A stretch of 61,914 bases of DNA from assembly GCA_018266105.1 (NCBI GenBank), contig JAFEBA010000097.1:1-61914 (forward strand). Reading direction: 5' to 3'. The notes under the pieces were generated by a model, which saw only the letters and a program-made list of their open reading frames with translations, was not told the DNA's origin and searched no databases. This document shows, one piece after another, positions 15,941-24,103 of the stretch. Each line of letters starts with the position of its first letter. The first letter of the stretch is position 1. The translations under genes and the position numbers were made by a program. The stretch comes from a bacterium. Its GTDB lineage: Bacteria > Vulcanimicrobiota > Xenobia > Xenobiales > JADMJV01.

Positions 15941-17305
15941 ATGCAAAACTCATCTGGCCAGGCACTCAGCGATGAGGTCTGGGAGCGTAGTCTTCGTGCG
16001 CTCACGGAGATTATGGATCCCCCGATCCGCGGAGCGCTAGAAGGCTCGCGAATCACGCAACTCACAGGAAACAAAGTTACAATTGGCGTCGTGGGCAAAT
16101 GGTCTCGCGACGTGTTGACCAAGAAACATCATCAGCAGGTGGCCGAGGCTCTGCAACGCACCACCGGACAGACCTATCAACTGGAATTCAAAGAAATCGA
16201 AGACGAACAGTCGGATCTGGAACGATCCTCGCCCTCGATTTCGGTCTCGGTTTCCGAACCCGACCTGGATCCATCTGACTCTTCTCTCAACCCGCGCTAC
16301 ACGTTCAGCACCTTTATCCGTGGGGGATCGAATAATCTGGCGGCCGCGGCCGCTATGGCCGTGGCCGAGAGTCCCGCCAAGGCCTACAACCCACTTTTCC
16401 TGTACGGAGGCGTAGGACTGGGAAAAACACATCTCATGCAGGCCATTGGCCATGAGGTGTTGCGAACCCGCAAGCGTGCCCGCGTTGTCTATGTCTCCTC
16501 GGAGCGTTTCACCAACGAGTTGATCGATTCAATCGGCGAAGCCAAGATGAATCGATTTCGGCGCACCTACCGCAACGTAGACGTTTTGCTCATCGACGAC
16601 ATCCAGTTTCTGGCCAACAAAGAACGAACTCAGGAAGAGTTTTTCCACACCTTCAACGAGCTGCACGGTGCCAACAAGCAAATCGTGATGACCAGCGACC
16701 GGCCTCCCCGTCAGATTCCCACTCTTGAAGATCGGCTTCGCTCACGCTTTGAGTGGGGTATGATCGCCGATGTGCAGCTACCGGACTTCGAGACCCGCGT
16801 GGCCATCGTCAAGAAGAAGGCTGAGCAGTCCAAAGCCTTCGTTCCGATCGCTGTGCTGAACATGATTGCAGAGAAGATCTCTTCCAACATTCGTGAGTTG
16901 GAAGGCGCCTTGACTCGCGTTCTGGCCCATGCCTCCTTGCAAAAGAAGAGCATCACCATGGAGCTGGCCCAAGAAGCCCTGGCCGGCATCATGCCTGAGG
17001 CCAGCACCCAGGGAATCGACATCCGACGTATCCAGGAAGTTGTTTGCGAATACTTCAGCATGACCGCCAAGGACCTGTTGGGGCAACGTCGCGACCAGCG
17101 CATCGTGCGCCCTCGCCAGGTGGCCATGTATCTGTGCAAAGAGCTCACTGGAGCCTCTTATCCAGAGATTGGCACTCAGTTCGGCGGGAAAGACCATACC
17201 ACGGTGATTCACGCCTGTAGGAAGGTTGAATCCAACCTTGAGGACCACTACATCCGCACCAGCCTGGAGAATATCCAGGCTCGACTGCGCGGCTATCAGA
17301 GGTAA
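15941..17305 (+). CDS. dnaA: Chromosomal replication initiator DnaA
   Basis: The protein has the standard four-domain layout in 454 aa. Domain I occupies about 1-85, followed by an acidic linker (about 86-115) and the AAA+ ATPase: Walker A GGVGLGKT at 156-163, Walker B DVLLIDDIQF, and arginine-finger region RLRSRFEWG. The C-terminal helix-turn-helix ends with the DnaA signature FGGKDHTTVIHACRKV. ATG follows AAGGA by four bases. DnaA boxes lie both upstream and downstream, so it may repress its own expression as in other bacteria. A terminator hairpin follows the stop. Confidence 0.97.
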   Translation: MQNSSGQALSDEVWERSLRALTEIMDPPIRGALEGSRITQLTGNKVTIGVVGKWSRDVLTKKHHQQVAEALQRTTGQTYQLEFKEIEDEQSDLERSSPSISVSVSEPDLDPSDSSLNPRYTFSTFIRGGSNNLAAAAAMAVAESPAKAYNPLFLYGGVGLGKTHLMQAIGHEVLRTRKRARVVYVSSERFTNELIDSIGEAKMNRFRRTYRNVDVLLIDDIQFLANKERTQEEFFHTFNELHGANKQIVMTSDRPPRQIPTLEDRLRSRFEWGMIADVQLPDFETRVAIVKKKAEQSKAFVPIAVLNMIAEKISSNIRELEGALTRVLAHASLQKKSITMELAQEALAGIMPEASTQGIDIRRIQEVVCEYFSMTAKDLLGQRRDQRIVRPRQVAMYLCKELTGASYPEIGTQFGGKDHTTVIHACRKVESNLEDHYIRTSLENIQARLRGYQR

Positions 17306-17330
17306 ACCAGGTTCCAGAAGTAGCCTTAGG

Positions 17331-17358
17331 GCCCGGGGTAATATTTACCCCGGGCTTT
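17331..17358 (+). terminator. Hairpin terminator after dnaA
   Basis: A perfect 11-bp inverted repeat (17331-17341 with 17345-17355, loop of three bases) is followed by TTT. It lies 25 bases after the dnaA stop. The T-run is short, so termination may be partial. Confidence 0.6.
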
Positions 17359-17398
17359 GCCCTGTACACCTTTTACTCGGGTCCGACCCGGGACAGAC

Positions 17399-17622
17399 TG
17401 TGAATAAGATGTTGAAAGGTACTCGAGTCCTGTTGGGAAAAGTATTCAAAGTTATTCACACCTTCCCCATGCTCCACAGGTGGGGGATCATGATCCCCGG
17501 GTTTCCAACAGGACATCCACAGCCTCCAGCACCCCGGGGAAGCAGACAGTTTCAGACTCGGACGGACTTGTCCACATTGTCAACAGGCCCTATTACTACT
17601 ACGACGGTATATATATATAAAT
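17399..17622. other. Downstream half of putative oriC: DnaA boxes, palindrome and AT tract
   Basis: This lies in the 330-bp gene-free interval between dnaA and dnaN. Boxes: TGTGAATAA 17399-17407 and TTATTCACA 17452-17460 (both match TTATNCACA) and TTGTCCACA 17568-17576. A perfect 16-bp palindrome with two GATC sites spans 17483-17498. An alternating TA tract at 17608-17622, just before dnaN, is the most AT-rich short run nearby and is a candidate unwinding element. Confidence 0.72.
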
Positions 17623-17635
17623 CATGGAGGTACTC

Positions 17636-18772
17636 ATGGAGTTAGAGTGTGAAAAAAATCTGTTGGTCCAGGCCCTGGGAGTGGTGAGTCGAGCAATCAA
17701 TCCTCGCAGCCCCTTGCCCATTTTGAGTCACGTGCTCTTTAACTGCCACCATGACCAGCTTAGTTGCACCGCCACCGATCTGGATTTTGGCGTGGTGATC
17801 AGCTTGAGTGCCTCGGCTCTGGACCCGGGTTCGGTTGCCTGTCCGGCCCGACTGCTCAACGATATCGTTGCCAAGCTGCCTGGAGCCCCCGTTAAACTCA
17901 AAGCCAACCAGGATGGTCGGCTGCATATTCACTGCGGTCGGTCCAAATTTGAGATCTCGACCCTCCCGGCCGAGGAGTTTCCCGGAATCCCACAGCCGGG
18001 CGAGTTGCCTCAAGTGGGTGCCGTACAGAAGTTGCTTAAGGGAGCCATCCGCAGAGTCACCTTTGCAACCGCCAGCAGTGAAGAATCGAGAGCTGTGATG
18101 ACTGGCGTATATACCCACATCGACGGTTCGCAGTTGACCCTGGTTGCAACCGACGGCCGTCGTATGGCCTATCACGAGTTGACCATCGATAACCCCGAGG
18201 GGCTGCAGGTGCAGGCGATTGTGCCAGGCCGAGCCATGTTAGAACTCTCTCGCCTGCTGGGTGACAGCGAAGAGCCGGTCTACTTTAGCCTGGCCCAGGG
18301 TCAGTTCTATTGCAGCATTGGCAACGTGGCAATGCATTCGCGCTTGCTGGAAGGCGTTTTTCCGGATTATCGTCGTGTCTTACCTCAGAGCTTCCAACGT
18401 TTTGCCCGGGTGGGCAGGGAAAGTTTGCTCGGCGCGATTCAGCGTATGCTGGTGGTGGCTCAGGAAAAGCAGTCGCCCAACCTGATCGTGATGGACGTGG
18501 ACGGGGACTCCATGACCCTGTCGGCCAACACCCCTGACGTGGGTGTGGCTCAGGAAGAAGTGGCTGTCGTCTACGAAGGTGAACCCCTGAAGATCGCTTT
18601 CAACGGCAAGTATGTGGTGGATGCATTGAGTGTGCTGGACTGCGAGGAGGTTGAGTTTGACCTGCAGGATGACACCCGGAGTGGAGTGATTCGACCTTTC
18701 GGTCAGACCGACTACAAATACGTGGTCATGCCCGTGCGTTTGCGCGAGGTTGTCGAGGAAGCCGCCGTGTAA
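17636..18772 (+). CDS. dnaN: DNA polymerase III sliding clamp, beta subunit
   Basis: The 378-aa beta clamp has three repeated domains. It begins MELECEKNLLVQALGVVSRAI and includes the conserved SPLPILSHVL, the DG-R-MAYHEL region of domain II and the C-terminal YVVMPVRL. The start is set at ATG 17636 because GGAGG lies seven bases upstream of it. An in-frame ATG at 17624 would leave that ribosome site inside the coding region. recF is not downstream; nusA follows. Confidence 0.95.
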   Translation: MELECEKNLLVQALGVVSRAINPRSPLPILSHVLFNCHHDQLSCTATDLDFGVVISLSASALDPGSVACPARLLNDIVAKLPGAPVKLKANQDGRLHIHCGRSKFEISTLPAEEFPGIPQPGELPQVGAVQKLLKGAIRRVTFATASSEESRAVMTGVYTHIDGSQLTLVATDGRRMAYHELTIDNPEGLQVQAIVPGRAMLELSRLLGDSEEPVYFSLAQGQFYCSIGNVAMHSRLLEGVFPDYRRVLPQSFQRFARVGRESLLGAIQRMLVVAQEKQSPNLIVMDVDGDSMTLSANTPDVGVAQEEVAVVYEGEPLKIAFNGKYVVDALSVLDCEEVEFDLQDDTRSGVIRPFGQTDYKYVVMPVRLREVVEEAAV

Positions 18773-18784
18773 GGAAACGCCCGG

Positions 18785-18813
18785 TTGCATGGAAAAAAAG
18801 GTCATGCTATAGT
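18785..18813 (+). promoter_or_regulatory. Sigma-70-type promoter of nusA
   Basis: TTGCAT (18785-18790) and TATAGT (18808-18813) are separated by exactly 17 bases, with a TGC extended -10. The predicted start is near 18820, giving a leader of about 125 nt before the nusA ATG. Confidence 0.75.
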
Positions 18814-18863
18814 TACCGGGCTCATTTTACCGGGTGGCTTTTCCCGGTACCAGACCTAGCGCT

Positions 18864-18900
18864 GATGCGAAAGGGGTGACTCTTTCGCATCAAGCTTTTT
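18864..18900 (+). terminator. Hairpin terminator within the nusA leader
   Basis: A perfect 10-bp stem (18864-18873 with 18882-18891, 8-nt loop) is followed by AAGCTTTTT. It could end dnaN transcripts, but it lies downstream of the nusA promoter, so it may also act as an attenuator. A smaller 7-bp hairpin (TACCGGG 18828-18834 with CCCGGTA 18843-18849) precedes it. Confidence 0.7.
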
Positions 18901-18945
18901 GGGAGAAATGCACCCCTTGAGCCGGGTGTTCGGAGGTTGTAGGCG

Positions 18946-20355
18946 ATGAATACAGATTTTCTGAGTGCGCTAAAGCAGATCGAGCGCGAGCGCAACATTC
19001 CTATGGATATGTTGCTTAAAGCCATCGAGGATGCACTGGTTGCGGCCTACAAACGAAACTTCGGTGAACAGAACGTGATCATCGAAATCGATCGTGCCTC
19101 GGGCGAGTTGCACATCTGGCAGCGCAAGCTGGTGGTACCCGAGGTGGAAGAGCCGGGCCTGGAGATGTCTTTGGAGGAAGCCCTGGAGTTTTCCCCAGAG
19201 GCCGATATCGGTATGGAAATCGATATGGAGGTCCCCAACGATACCTTCGGTCGTATTGCTGCCCAGACCGCCAAACAGGTTATCGTGCAGCGCATCCGTG
19301 AGGCCGAACGCGAAATCGTGTATGGCGAGTACATCAAACGCGAAGGAGAGCTGATCAGCGGAACCGTGCAACGCTACGAGCGTCGTGACTTGCTGGTGGA
19401 CCTCGGTCGCGCCGAAGGCGTCATTCCCCCCAACGAACAGGCTCATAACGAGTGGTTCCGCCAGGGCGATCGCGTGCGCGCATACGTCATGGAGGTGAAA
19501 ACTTCCCAACGTGGCCCTCAGGTGGTGCTCTCGCGTGCTCAACCCGGATTTCTGGTGGAGCTATTCAAAATGGAAGTGCCTGAGATCCGTCACGGCATTA
19601 TCCAGGTCAAAGCGGTGGTGCGTGAAGCCGGTTTCCGCTCCAAGATCGCCGTCAAGTCTCTGGACAGTGCGGTGGATCCGGTGGGTGCCTGCGTGGGACC
19701 GAAGGGTAGCCGCGTGCAGGCGGTTGTGGACGAGTTGCGCGGTGAGAAGATCGACGTGATTCCCTGGTCTGACGACCCCATCACGCTGGTGGCCAACAGC
19801 CTTCAGCCCGCTCGCGTGCTACGCGTGACTCTCTACGAAGAAGAGCGCCTGGCCCTGGTTGTCGTTCCCGACAGTCAGCTTTCCCTGGCGATCGGTAAGG
19901 AAGGTCAGAACGCGCGCCTGGCCGCCCGCCTGACCGGTTGGAAGATCGACATTAAGAGCGAGTCTCAAGCCCGCGATTTCGTCGAGCAAGAAGCCAAGAT
20001 CCGCGAAGCGCGCGAGAAGCAGCGTGCTCTTCAAGCCGCCGCCCAGGCCGCTAAGGAGGCTGCGGAAGCAGCCGCCCGTCCTAAGGTCGAAGCCGTAGCC
20101 AAGCCGGCCGCTCCGGTGGCTCCTGCGGTTGTGGAAGAAGAAGAAGAAATCGATATGACCACGGTCAACCCCGATTACTTCGAAATCGACGACCTTCAGG
20201 AAGTGGACGAGGAAGGCTACGAAACGACTCCTGTAGGAGTCGACCCCAAGGAGGCGTTCTCAGTCGCCAACGTGCTGGGTAAAGGCGCGGTGGATGAGCA
20301 TGAGGACGGCGGACGCGGTTCCAAGAAGCGCGGTCGCGGAAGGGGCGATGATTAA
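18946..20355 (+). CDS. nusA: Transcription termination/antitermination factor NusA
   Basis: The 469-aa protein has the NusA N-terminal RNA-polymerase-binding domain (1-130), an S1 domain (about 135-200, starting at GELISGTVQRYERRD), then KH1 (VGACVGPKGSRVQAV) and KH2 (LAIGKEGQNARLAARLTGW). The C-terminal 110 residues are Ala/Glu-rich with an acidic, finally Lys/Arg-Gly tail; no E. coli-type acidic repeats are seen. ATG follows GGAGG by about nine bases. rimP, which precedes nusA in most bacteria, is absent here. The leader carries its own promoter and hairpin terminator. Confidence 0.95.
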   Translation: MNTDFLSALKQIERERNIPMDMLLKAIEDALVAAYKRNFGEQNVIIEIDRASGELHIWQRKLVVPEVEEPGLEMSLEEALEFSPEADIGMEIDMEVPNDTFGRIAAQTAKQVIVQRIREAEREIVYGEYIKREGELISGTVQRYERRDLLVDLGRAEGVIPPNEQAHNEWFRQGDRVRAYVMEVKTSQRGPQVVLSRAQPGFLVELFKMEVPEIRHGIIQVKAVVREAGFRSKIAVKSLDSAVDPVGACVGPKGSRVQAVVDELRGEKIDVIPWSDDPITLVANSLQPARVLRVTLYEEERLALVVVPDSQLSLAIGKEGQNARLAARLTGWKIDIKSESQARDFVEQEAKIREAREKQRALQAAAQAAKEAAEAAARPKVEAVAKPAAPVAPAVVEEEEEIDMTTVNPDYFEIDDLQEVDEEGYETTPVGVDPKEAFSVANVLGKGAVDEHEDGGRGSKKRGRGRGDD

Positions 20356-20617
20356 GAAAATCCCTGAACGGATGTGCCTGGTCTGTCGGTGCTTAAAAAC
20401 CCGGGATCAGCTCTACCGTTTGGTGAAATCGAAGGAGGACGGACGTTTCCTTCCCAACGGGGACGGAAGCTTACCCGGTAAGGGGATATACTTTTGCCGA
20501 ACCGGAGACTGTTTGCAGCGATTGCAAAAGGAAAGACGCCTACGCCGGCAGCTATTGGACAAATTGACCGATAGCGCATTGCATTGGATGCAGGCGTCCA
20601 GGGAGATTGAGCGGTGA
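20348..20617 (+). CDS. YlxR family RNA-binding protein (DUF448)
   Basis: The 89-residue protein matches YlxR, a small basic nucleic-acid-binding protein typically encoded between nusA and infB. RMCLVCRCLKTRDQLYRLVK and GKGIYFCRTGDC are the family's signatures. ATG 20348 lies within the nusA stop region (eight-base overlap), and its own stop overlaps infB as GTGA, so all three are coupled. In B. subtilis a relative influences RNase P and gene expression; its role here is inferred only from family and position. Confidence 0.88.
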   Translation: MIKKIPERMCLVCRCLKTRDQLYRLVKSKEDGRFLPNGDGSLPGKGIYFCRTGDCLQRLQKERRLRRQLLDKLTDSALHWMQASREIER

Positions 20618-23322
20618 CAAATTTGACTAAAGTGAGAGTATATGAGCTAGCCCGAGAGCTAGGAATGGATGACAGCAAGCCGCTGATGAAAATACTTCGG
20701 GACATGGGGTACGATGTGAAGACCGCCTCGAACACTCTGTCTGATGAAGCAGTCAAGAAGATCCGCGAGGTTGTAGCCCCGCATATGGATCAAGCCCGTA
20801 AGGAGACCCCTGCCCCCGTGCCCAAAGTGGAAGAACCCAAAAAACCGGCCGCCGCTCCGGCCGCCCGGGTGGTCACCCCCGCGACCCCCAATCGAGTGGT
20901 GCGCATCGCCAACCGCGCAACATCCGCCGAAAAGGAAGCGATCCTGGATCGTCATCGGCGTAAGCTTCAGGGCGAAAGCCCGATGGAAACGGCTCTGGAA
21001 GCCAAACAATCGATCCAAGAGCCGGTGGCCCCGCCGCCCGCTCCGGTTGTGGAAGAAGCTCCCGCTCCTCCGCCGCCCGCTCCCGAGCCGATTGTAGAAG
21101 AGGCCTCGCCGGCGCCGGCCCAGCCCACCCCCGTGGTGGCCGAAGCCTCGCGTCCGGCGGAGCCGAGTCCCGCTCCCAGCCCTGCCCCCGAGGCTGGTCG
21201 TCCAGGTGATGGGCGTCCTCGTCCGGTAGATCAACAGATCGCCGCGGAGTATCGTGATCGGCCGAACAATCCGCCGCCGGCGGCTCCGGCCGCCAGCGAG
21301 AATCGTCCTGAGACTCGCTTTGACAACCGTGGTCCGGCCCCGGCCACTGGAGGAGGCTTCAAGCCGCCCCAACCGGGCGGACCGAAGACTCGCGAAATCA
21401 GCCCCTCTCGGGGTCCGAAAAAAGGTGGGCCGCAGAAACCCGGTGTGCAGGTTGCACCCGGTCTGACCCATCAGCAGAAGCCACCGGGACGCTTCGGCAA
21501 CCGCCCGGGTGGTGGCCGCGGCGGCCCACGTCGCCCCGACCCTCGCAACGCACCGCGGGTCGAAACCGTGAAGGCGCTGGACCTGCCCGAATTGATTTCG
21601 GTTGCCGATCTGGCCGGCCGACTGAGTATTTCACCCGGCGAGGTCATCAAGGCCCTGATTAAGGAAGGCCAGATGGTCTCGATTAACCAGGCTCTGGATT
21701 ACGCCACGGCTTCCCGCCTGGCCGAGCAGTATGGCTTCATCGTTCAGGAATCCCAGGATGAGCTGCCTGACCTGGACTTGCTGGAAGGCGAGGATTCCAG
21801 TGAATTGTCTTCTCGTCCGCCGGTGGTGACCGTGCTTGGTCACGTAGACCATGGCAAAACCAGTCTGCTGGACGCCATCCGCAGCGCCAACGTCACCGCC
21901 TCCGAGGCCGGTGGCATTACCCAGCGCATCGGTGCTTACACAGTGAAGCACGGCGACGATGTCATCACCTTCATCGACACCCCTGGTCACGAAGCCTTCA
22001 CTCAGATGCGCGCTCGTGGCGCTCAGGTGACCGACGTCGCCATTCTGGTGGTGGCTGCCGACGATGGCGTGATGCCCCAGACGGTGGAAGCCATCAACCA
22101 TGCCAAGGCGGCCAAAGTGCCCATCATTGTGGCCGTCAACAAGATCGACAAGCCCAACGCCAATCCGGATAAGGTGCTCCAGCAGTTGACCGAATACAAC
22201 CTGGTGCCTGAATCCTGGGGTGGCGACACCATCACGGTCGGCGTCTCGGCCTTGAAAAAGGAAGGCATCACGGAACTGCTGGAGATGATCTCGCTGGTTT
22301 CGGAGATGCAAAACCTGAAGGCCAACCCCGATCGCACCGCACTGGGCAGCATCATCGAGGCCGGGCTGGACAAAGGGGTGGGCCCCGTGGCCACCGTGCT
22401 GGTTCAGAACGGAACCCTGAAGGTCGGTGACACGGTTGTGGTCGGCCGCACCTGGGGTCGTGTTCGCGGTCTGCGTGGACCCGACGGAAAGAACGTCAAG
22501 TCCGCCGGACCCAGTTACCCGGCTGAGATCATCGGACTCAACGAAATTCCTGATGCCGGTGACCACATGCAGGTGGTGGAGGACGAGAAGGTCGCCAAGC
22601 AGGTGGCCGAAGCTCGCTCCGACAAATCCCGCGCCAGTCGCATTCGTGCCGTGGGCGGCAAGACCAGCCTGGAGGACTTCCTCTCTCAGTCCGGCGATAA
22701 CGCTCAGAAGGAACTGCGCGTGATCGTCAAGGCCGACGGCCAGGGTTCTTTGGAAGCCTTGCTGGCCAGTCTGGACAAGCAGTCCACCGACGAAGTCAAG
22801 CTGGTGGTGACTCACAGTGCTGTGGGCGCCATCCGCGAGTCCGACGTCATGCTGGCCAATGCTTCTCAGGCCATGATTATCGGCTTCAATGTGCGCCCGG
22901 ATGCTTCCGTCAAGCGTCTGGCCGAGCAGGATGGAGTTGAGATTCGCCTCTATCGCGTGATCTACCACATGCTGGAAGAAATCCGCAAGGCCATGGCCGG
23001 CCTGCTCACTCCCGACGTCAGCGAAGTTCAGTTGGGTCGGGTGGAGATCCGCCAGGTCATCAAGGTGACTCGGGTCGGCAAGATCGCTGGTTGTATGGTA
23101 ACCGAAGGTAAGATCACCCGCGACAGCGAGGTGCGTCTGGTGCGCGACGGCGTGGTGATTCACGAAGGTCGCCTGGAGTCTCTGAAGCGCTTCAAAGACG
23201 ACGTGCGCGAAGTGACCGAAGGCTTCGAATGCGGCCTGACCGTCCTCAACTACCCGGACATTCAGGAAGGCGACGTCCTGGAGGCTTTCCGAAAGGAAGT
23301 CACCGCCCGGGAAGAGCTATAA
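20614..23322 (+). CDS. infB: Translation initiation factor IF-2
   Basis: This 902-aa GTPase loads initiator tRNA on the 30S subunit. Residues 1-55 form the IF2_N module (VRVYELARELGM). Residues 60-330 are a Pro/Ala/Arg/Gly-rich linker. A second IF2_N-like module lies near 325-380. G1 is GHVDHGKT (409-416), G3 DTPGHE, G4 NKID. Domains II, III and the C-terminal domain follow. GTG start in a GTGA overlap with ylxR. The first nine codons read MTNLTKVRV. The following rbfA begins right at the stop. Confidence 0.96.
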   Translation: MTNLTKVRVYELARELGMDDSKPLMKILRDMGYDVKTASNTLSDEAVKKIREVVAPHMDQARKETPAPVPKVEEPKKPAAAPAARVVTPATPNRVVRIANRATSAEKEAILDRHRRKLQGESPMETALEAKQSIQEPVAPPPAPVVEEAPAPPPPAPEPIVEEASPAPAQPTPVVAEASRPAEPSPAPSPAPEAGRPGDGRPRPVDQQIAAEYRDRPNNPPPAAPAASENRPETRFDNRGPAPATGGGFKPPQPGGPKTREISPSRGPKKGGPQKPGVQVAPGLTHQQKPPGRFGNRPGGGRGGPRRPDPRNAPRVETVKALDLPELISVADLAGRLSISPGEVIKALIKEGQMVSINQALDYATASRLAEQYGFIVQESQDELPDLDLLEGEDSSELSSRPPVVTVLGHVDHGKTSLLDAIRSANVTASEAGGITQRIGAYTVKHGDDVITFIDTPGHEAFTQMRARGAQVTDVAILVVAADDGVMPQTVEAINHAKAAKVPIIVAVNKIDKPNANPDKVLQQLTEYNLVPESWGGDTITVGVSALKKEGITELLEMISLVSEMQNLKANPDRTALGSIIEAGLDKGVGPVATVLVQNGTLKVGDTVVVGRTWGRVRGLRGPDGKNVKSAGPSYPAEIIGLNEIPDAGDHMQVVEDEKVAKQVAEARSDKSRASRIRAVGGKTSLEDFLSQSGDNAQKELRVIVKADGQGSLEALLASLDKQSTDEVKLVVTHSAVGAIRESDVMLANASQAMIIGFNVRPDASVKRLAEQDGVEIRLYRVIYHMLEEIRKAMAGLLTPDVSEVQLGRVEIRQVIKVTRVGKIAGCMVTEGKITRDSEVRLVRDGVVIHEGRLESLKRFKDDVREVTEGFECGLTVLNYPDIQEGDVLEAFRKEVTAREEL

Positions 23323-23697
23323 ATGGCGGGAAGCCGCCGAATTCATCGCGTCAACGACCTGCTTCAAGAGGTCGCCAACGAGGTGATGCGCCAGGTCAAG
23401 GACCCGGCCGTGGAAGGTGCCTTAATCACCATTACTTCGGTCAACGTCTCGCCCGATCTCAGTTCGGCACGTTTTTACGTGACTGTGATGGGCAAGCCGG
23501 TGGCCGAAGTGGTGGAGGGCCTGAACCGCGCGTCCGGGTTTTTTCGTCGCGAGATTACGCGTCAGGTCAGCCTCAAACGCGTCCCCAGCATCCAGTTTCT
23601 CTACGACGATACCCTCGATCATGCCATGCACATGCAGAAATTGCTGCATCAGGTGGCTCAGCAGACCCCTCCGGCCGAAGAAGAAGAGCAATCATGA
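23323..23697 (+). CDS. rbfA: Ribosome-binding factor A
   Basis: The protein is a 30S maturation factor with a KH-like fold. RIHRVNDLLQEVANEVMRQVKDP at the N-terminus and the SARFYVTV strand and RVPSIQFLYDDTLDHAMHM helix are characteristic. It has 124 aa, with an acidic Gln/Glu-rich tail. ATG immediately follows the infB TAA, consistent with a nusA-ylxR-infB-rbfA operon. Confidence 0.93.
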   Translation: MAGSRRIHRVNDLLQEVANEVMRQVKDPAVEGALITITSVNVSPDLSSARFYVTVMGKPVAEVVEGLNRASGFFRREITRQVSLKRVPSIQFLYDDTLDHAMHMQKLLHQVAQQTPPAEEEEQS

Positions 23698-23746
23698 ATC
23701 TTTAAGGCCAATTGGGTTACGTTCCCTCCTGGAGAGGAGCGTCAGC

Positions 23747-24103
23747 ATGGCCTTACAAGCCCCCAATATCGGTCTGGATCGTCGTGGCTGTGGCCGCATT
23801 CATCATCAGGGTGAAGTGTTGGTTAAAGGTCTATCCTCCACTTTCGGACGGGGCCAGACCCGCGATGTCAATGAGAGTGGCGCTCGTCTGTTGGTTCAGG
23901 AGAAGGTGAAACCGGGCCACGATCTGGTTTTACATCTAAAGCTGGAAGCCCAACGCGCTCTGAGCTTTCTGGCCACGGTGGTCTGGACCCGCTCGACCGA
24001 ACAGGGCACCGAAGTGGGGGTGCGCTTTCAAGACGGCTGTCAGGCCGATCGACGCCGCCTCAACCGCTGGTTACAGCATCGTCGTCTTCTATCTTTTGCA
24101 TGA
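23747..24103 (+). CDS. PilZ-domain protein
   Basis: The single-domain protein (118 aa) has the c-di-GMP-binding signatures of PilZ: an Arg-rich N-terminal motif (DRRGCGRIHH) and the D-x-N/S-xx-G box (RDVNESGARL), followed by a strand-rich body ending VGVRFQD. ATG follows GGAGAGGAG by seven bases. It probably senses the second messenger made by the GGDEF protein at 7.9 kb, though no direct link is encoded. The last 44 bases overlap the 3' end of the convergent mscS-like gene. Confidence 0.82.
   Translation: MALQAPNIGLDRRGCGRIHHQGEVLVKGLSSTFGRGQTRDVNESGARLLVQEKVKPGHDLVLHLKLEAQRALSFLATVVWTRSTEQGTEVGVRFQDGCQADRRRLNRWLQHRRLLSFA

Noticed and set aside
21631..23163. 510-codon minus-strand open frame opposite infB
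   Set aside because: It mirrors the highly conserved IF-2 GTPase domain and is His/Leu/Gly-rich without motifs.
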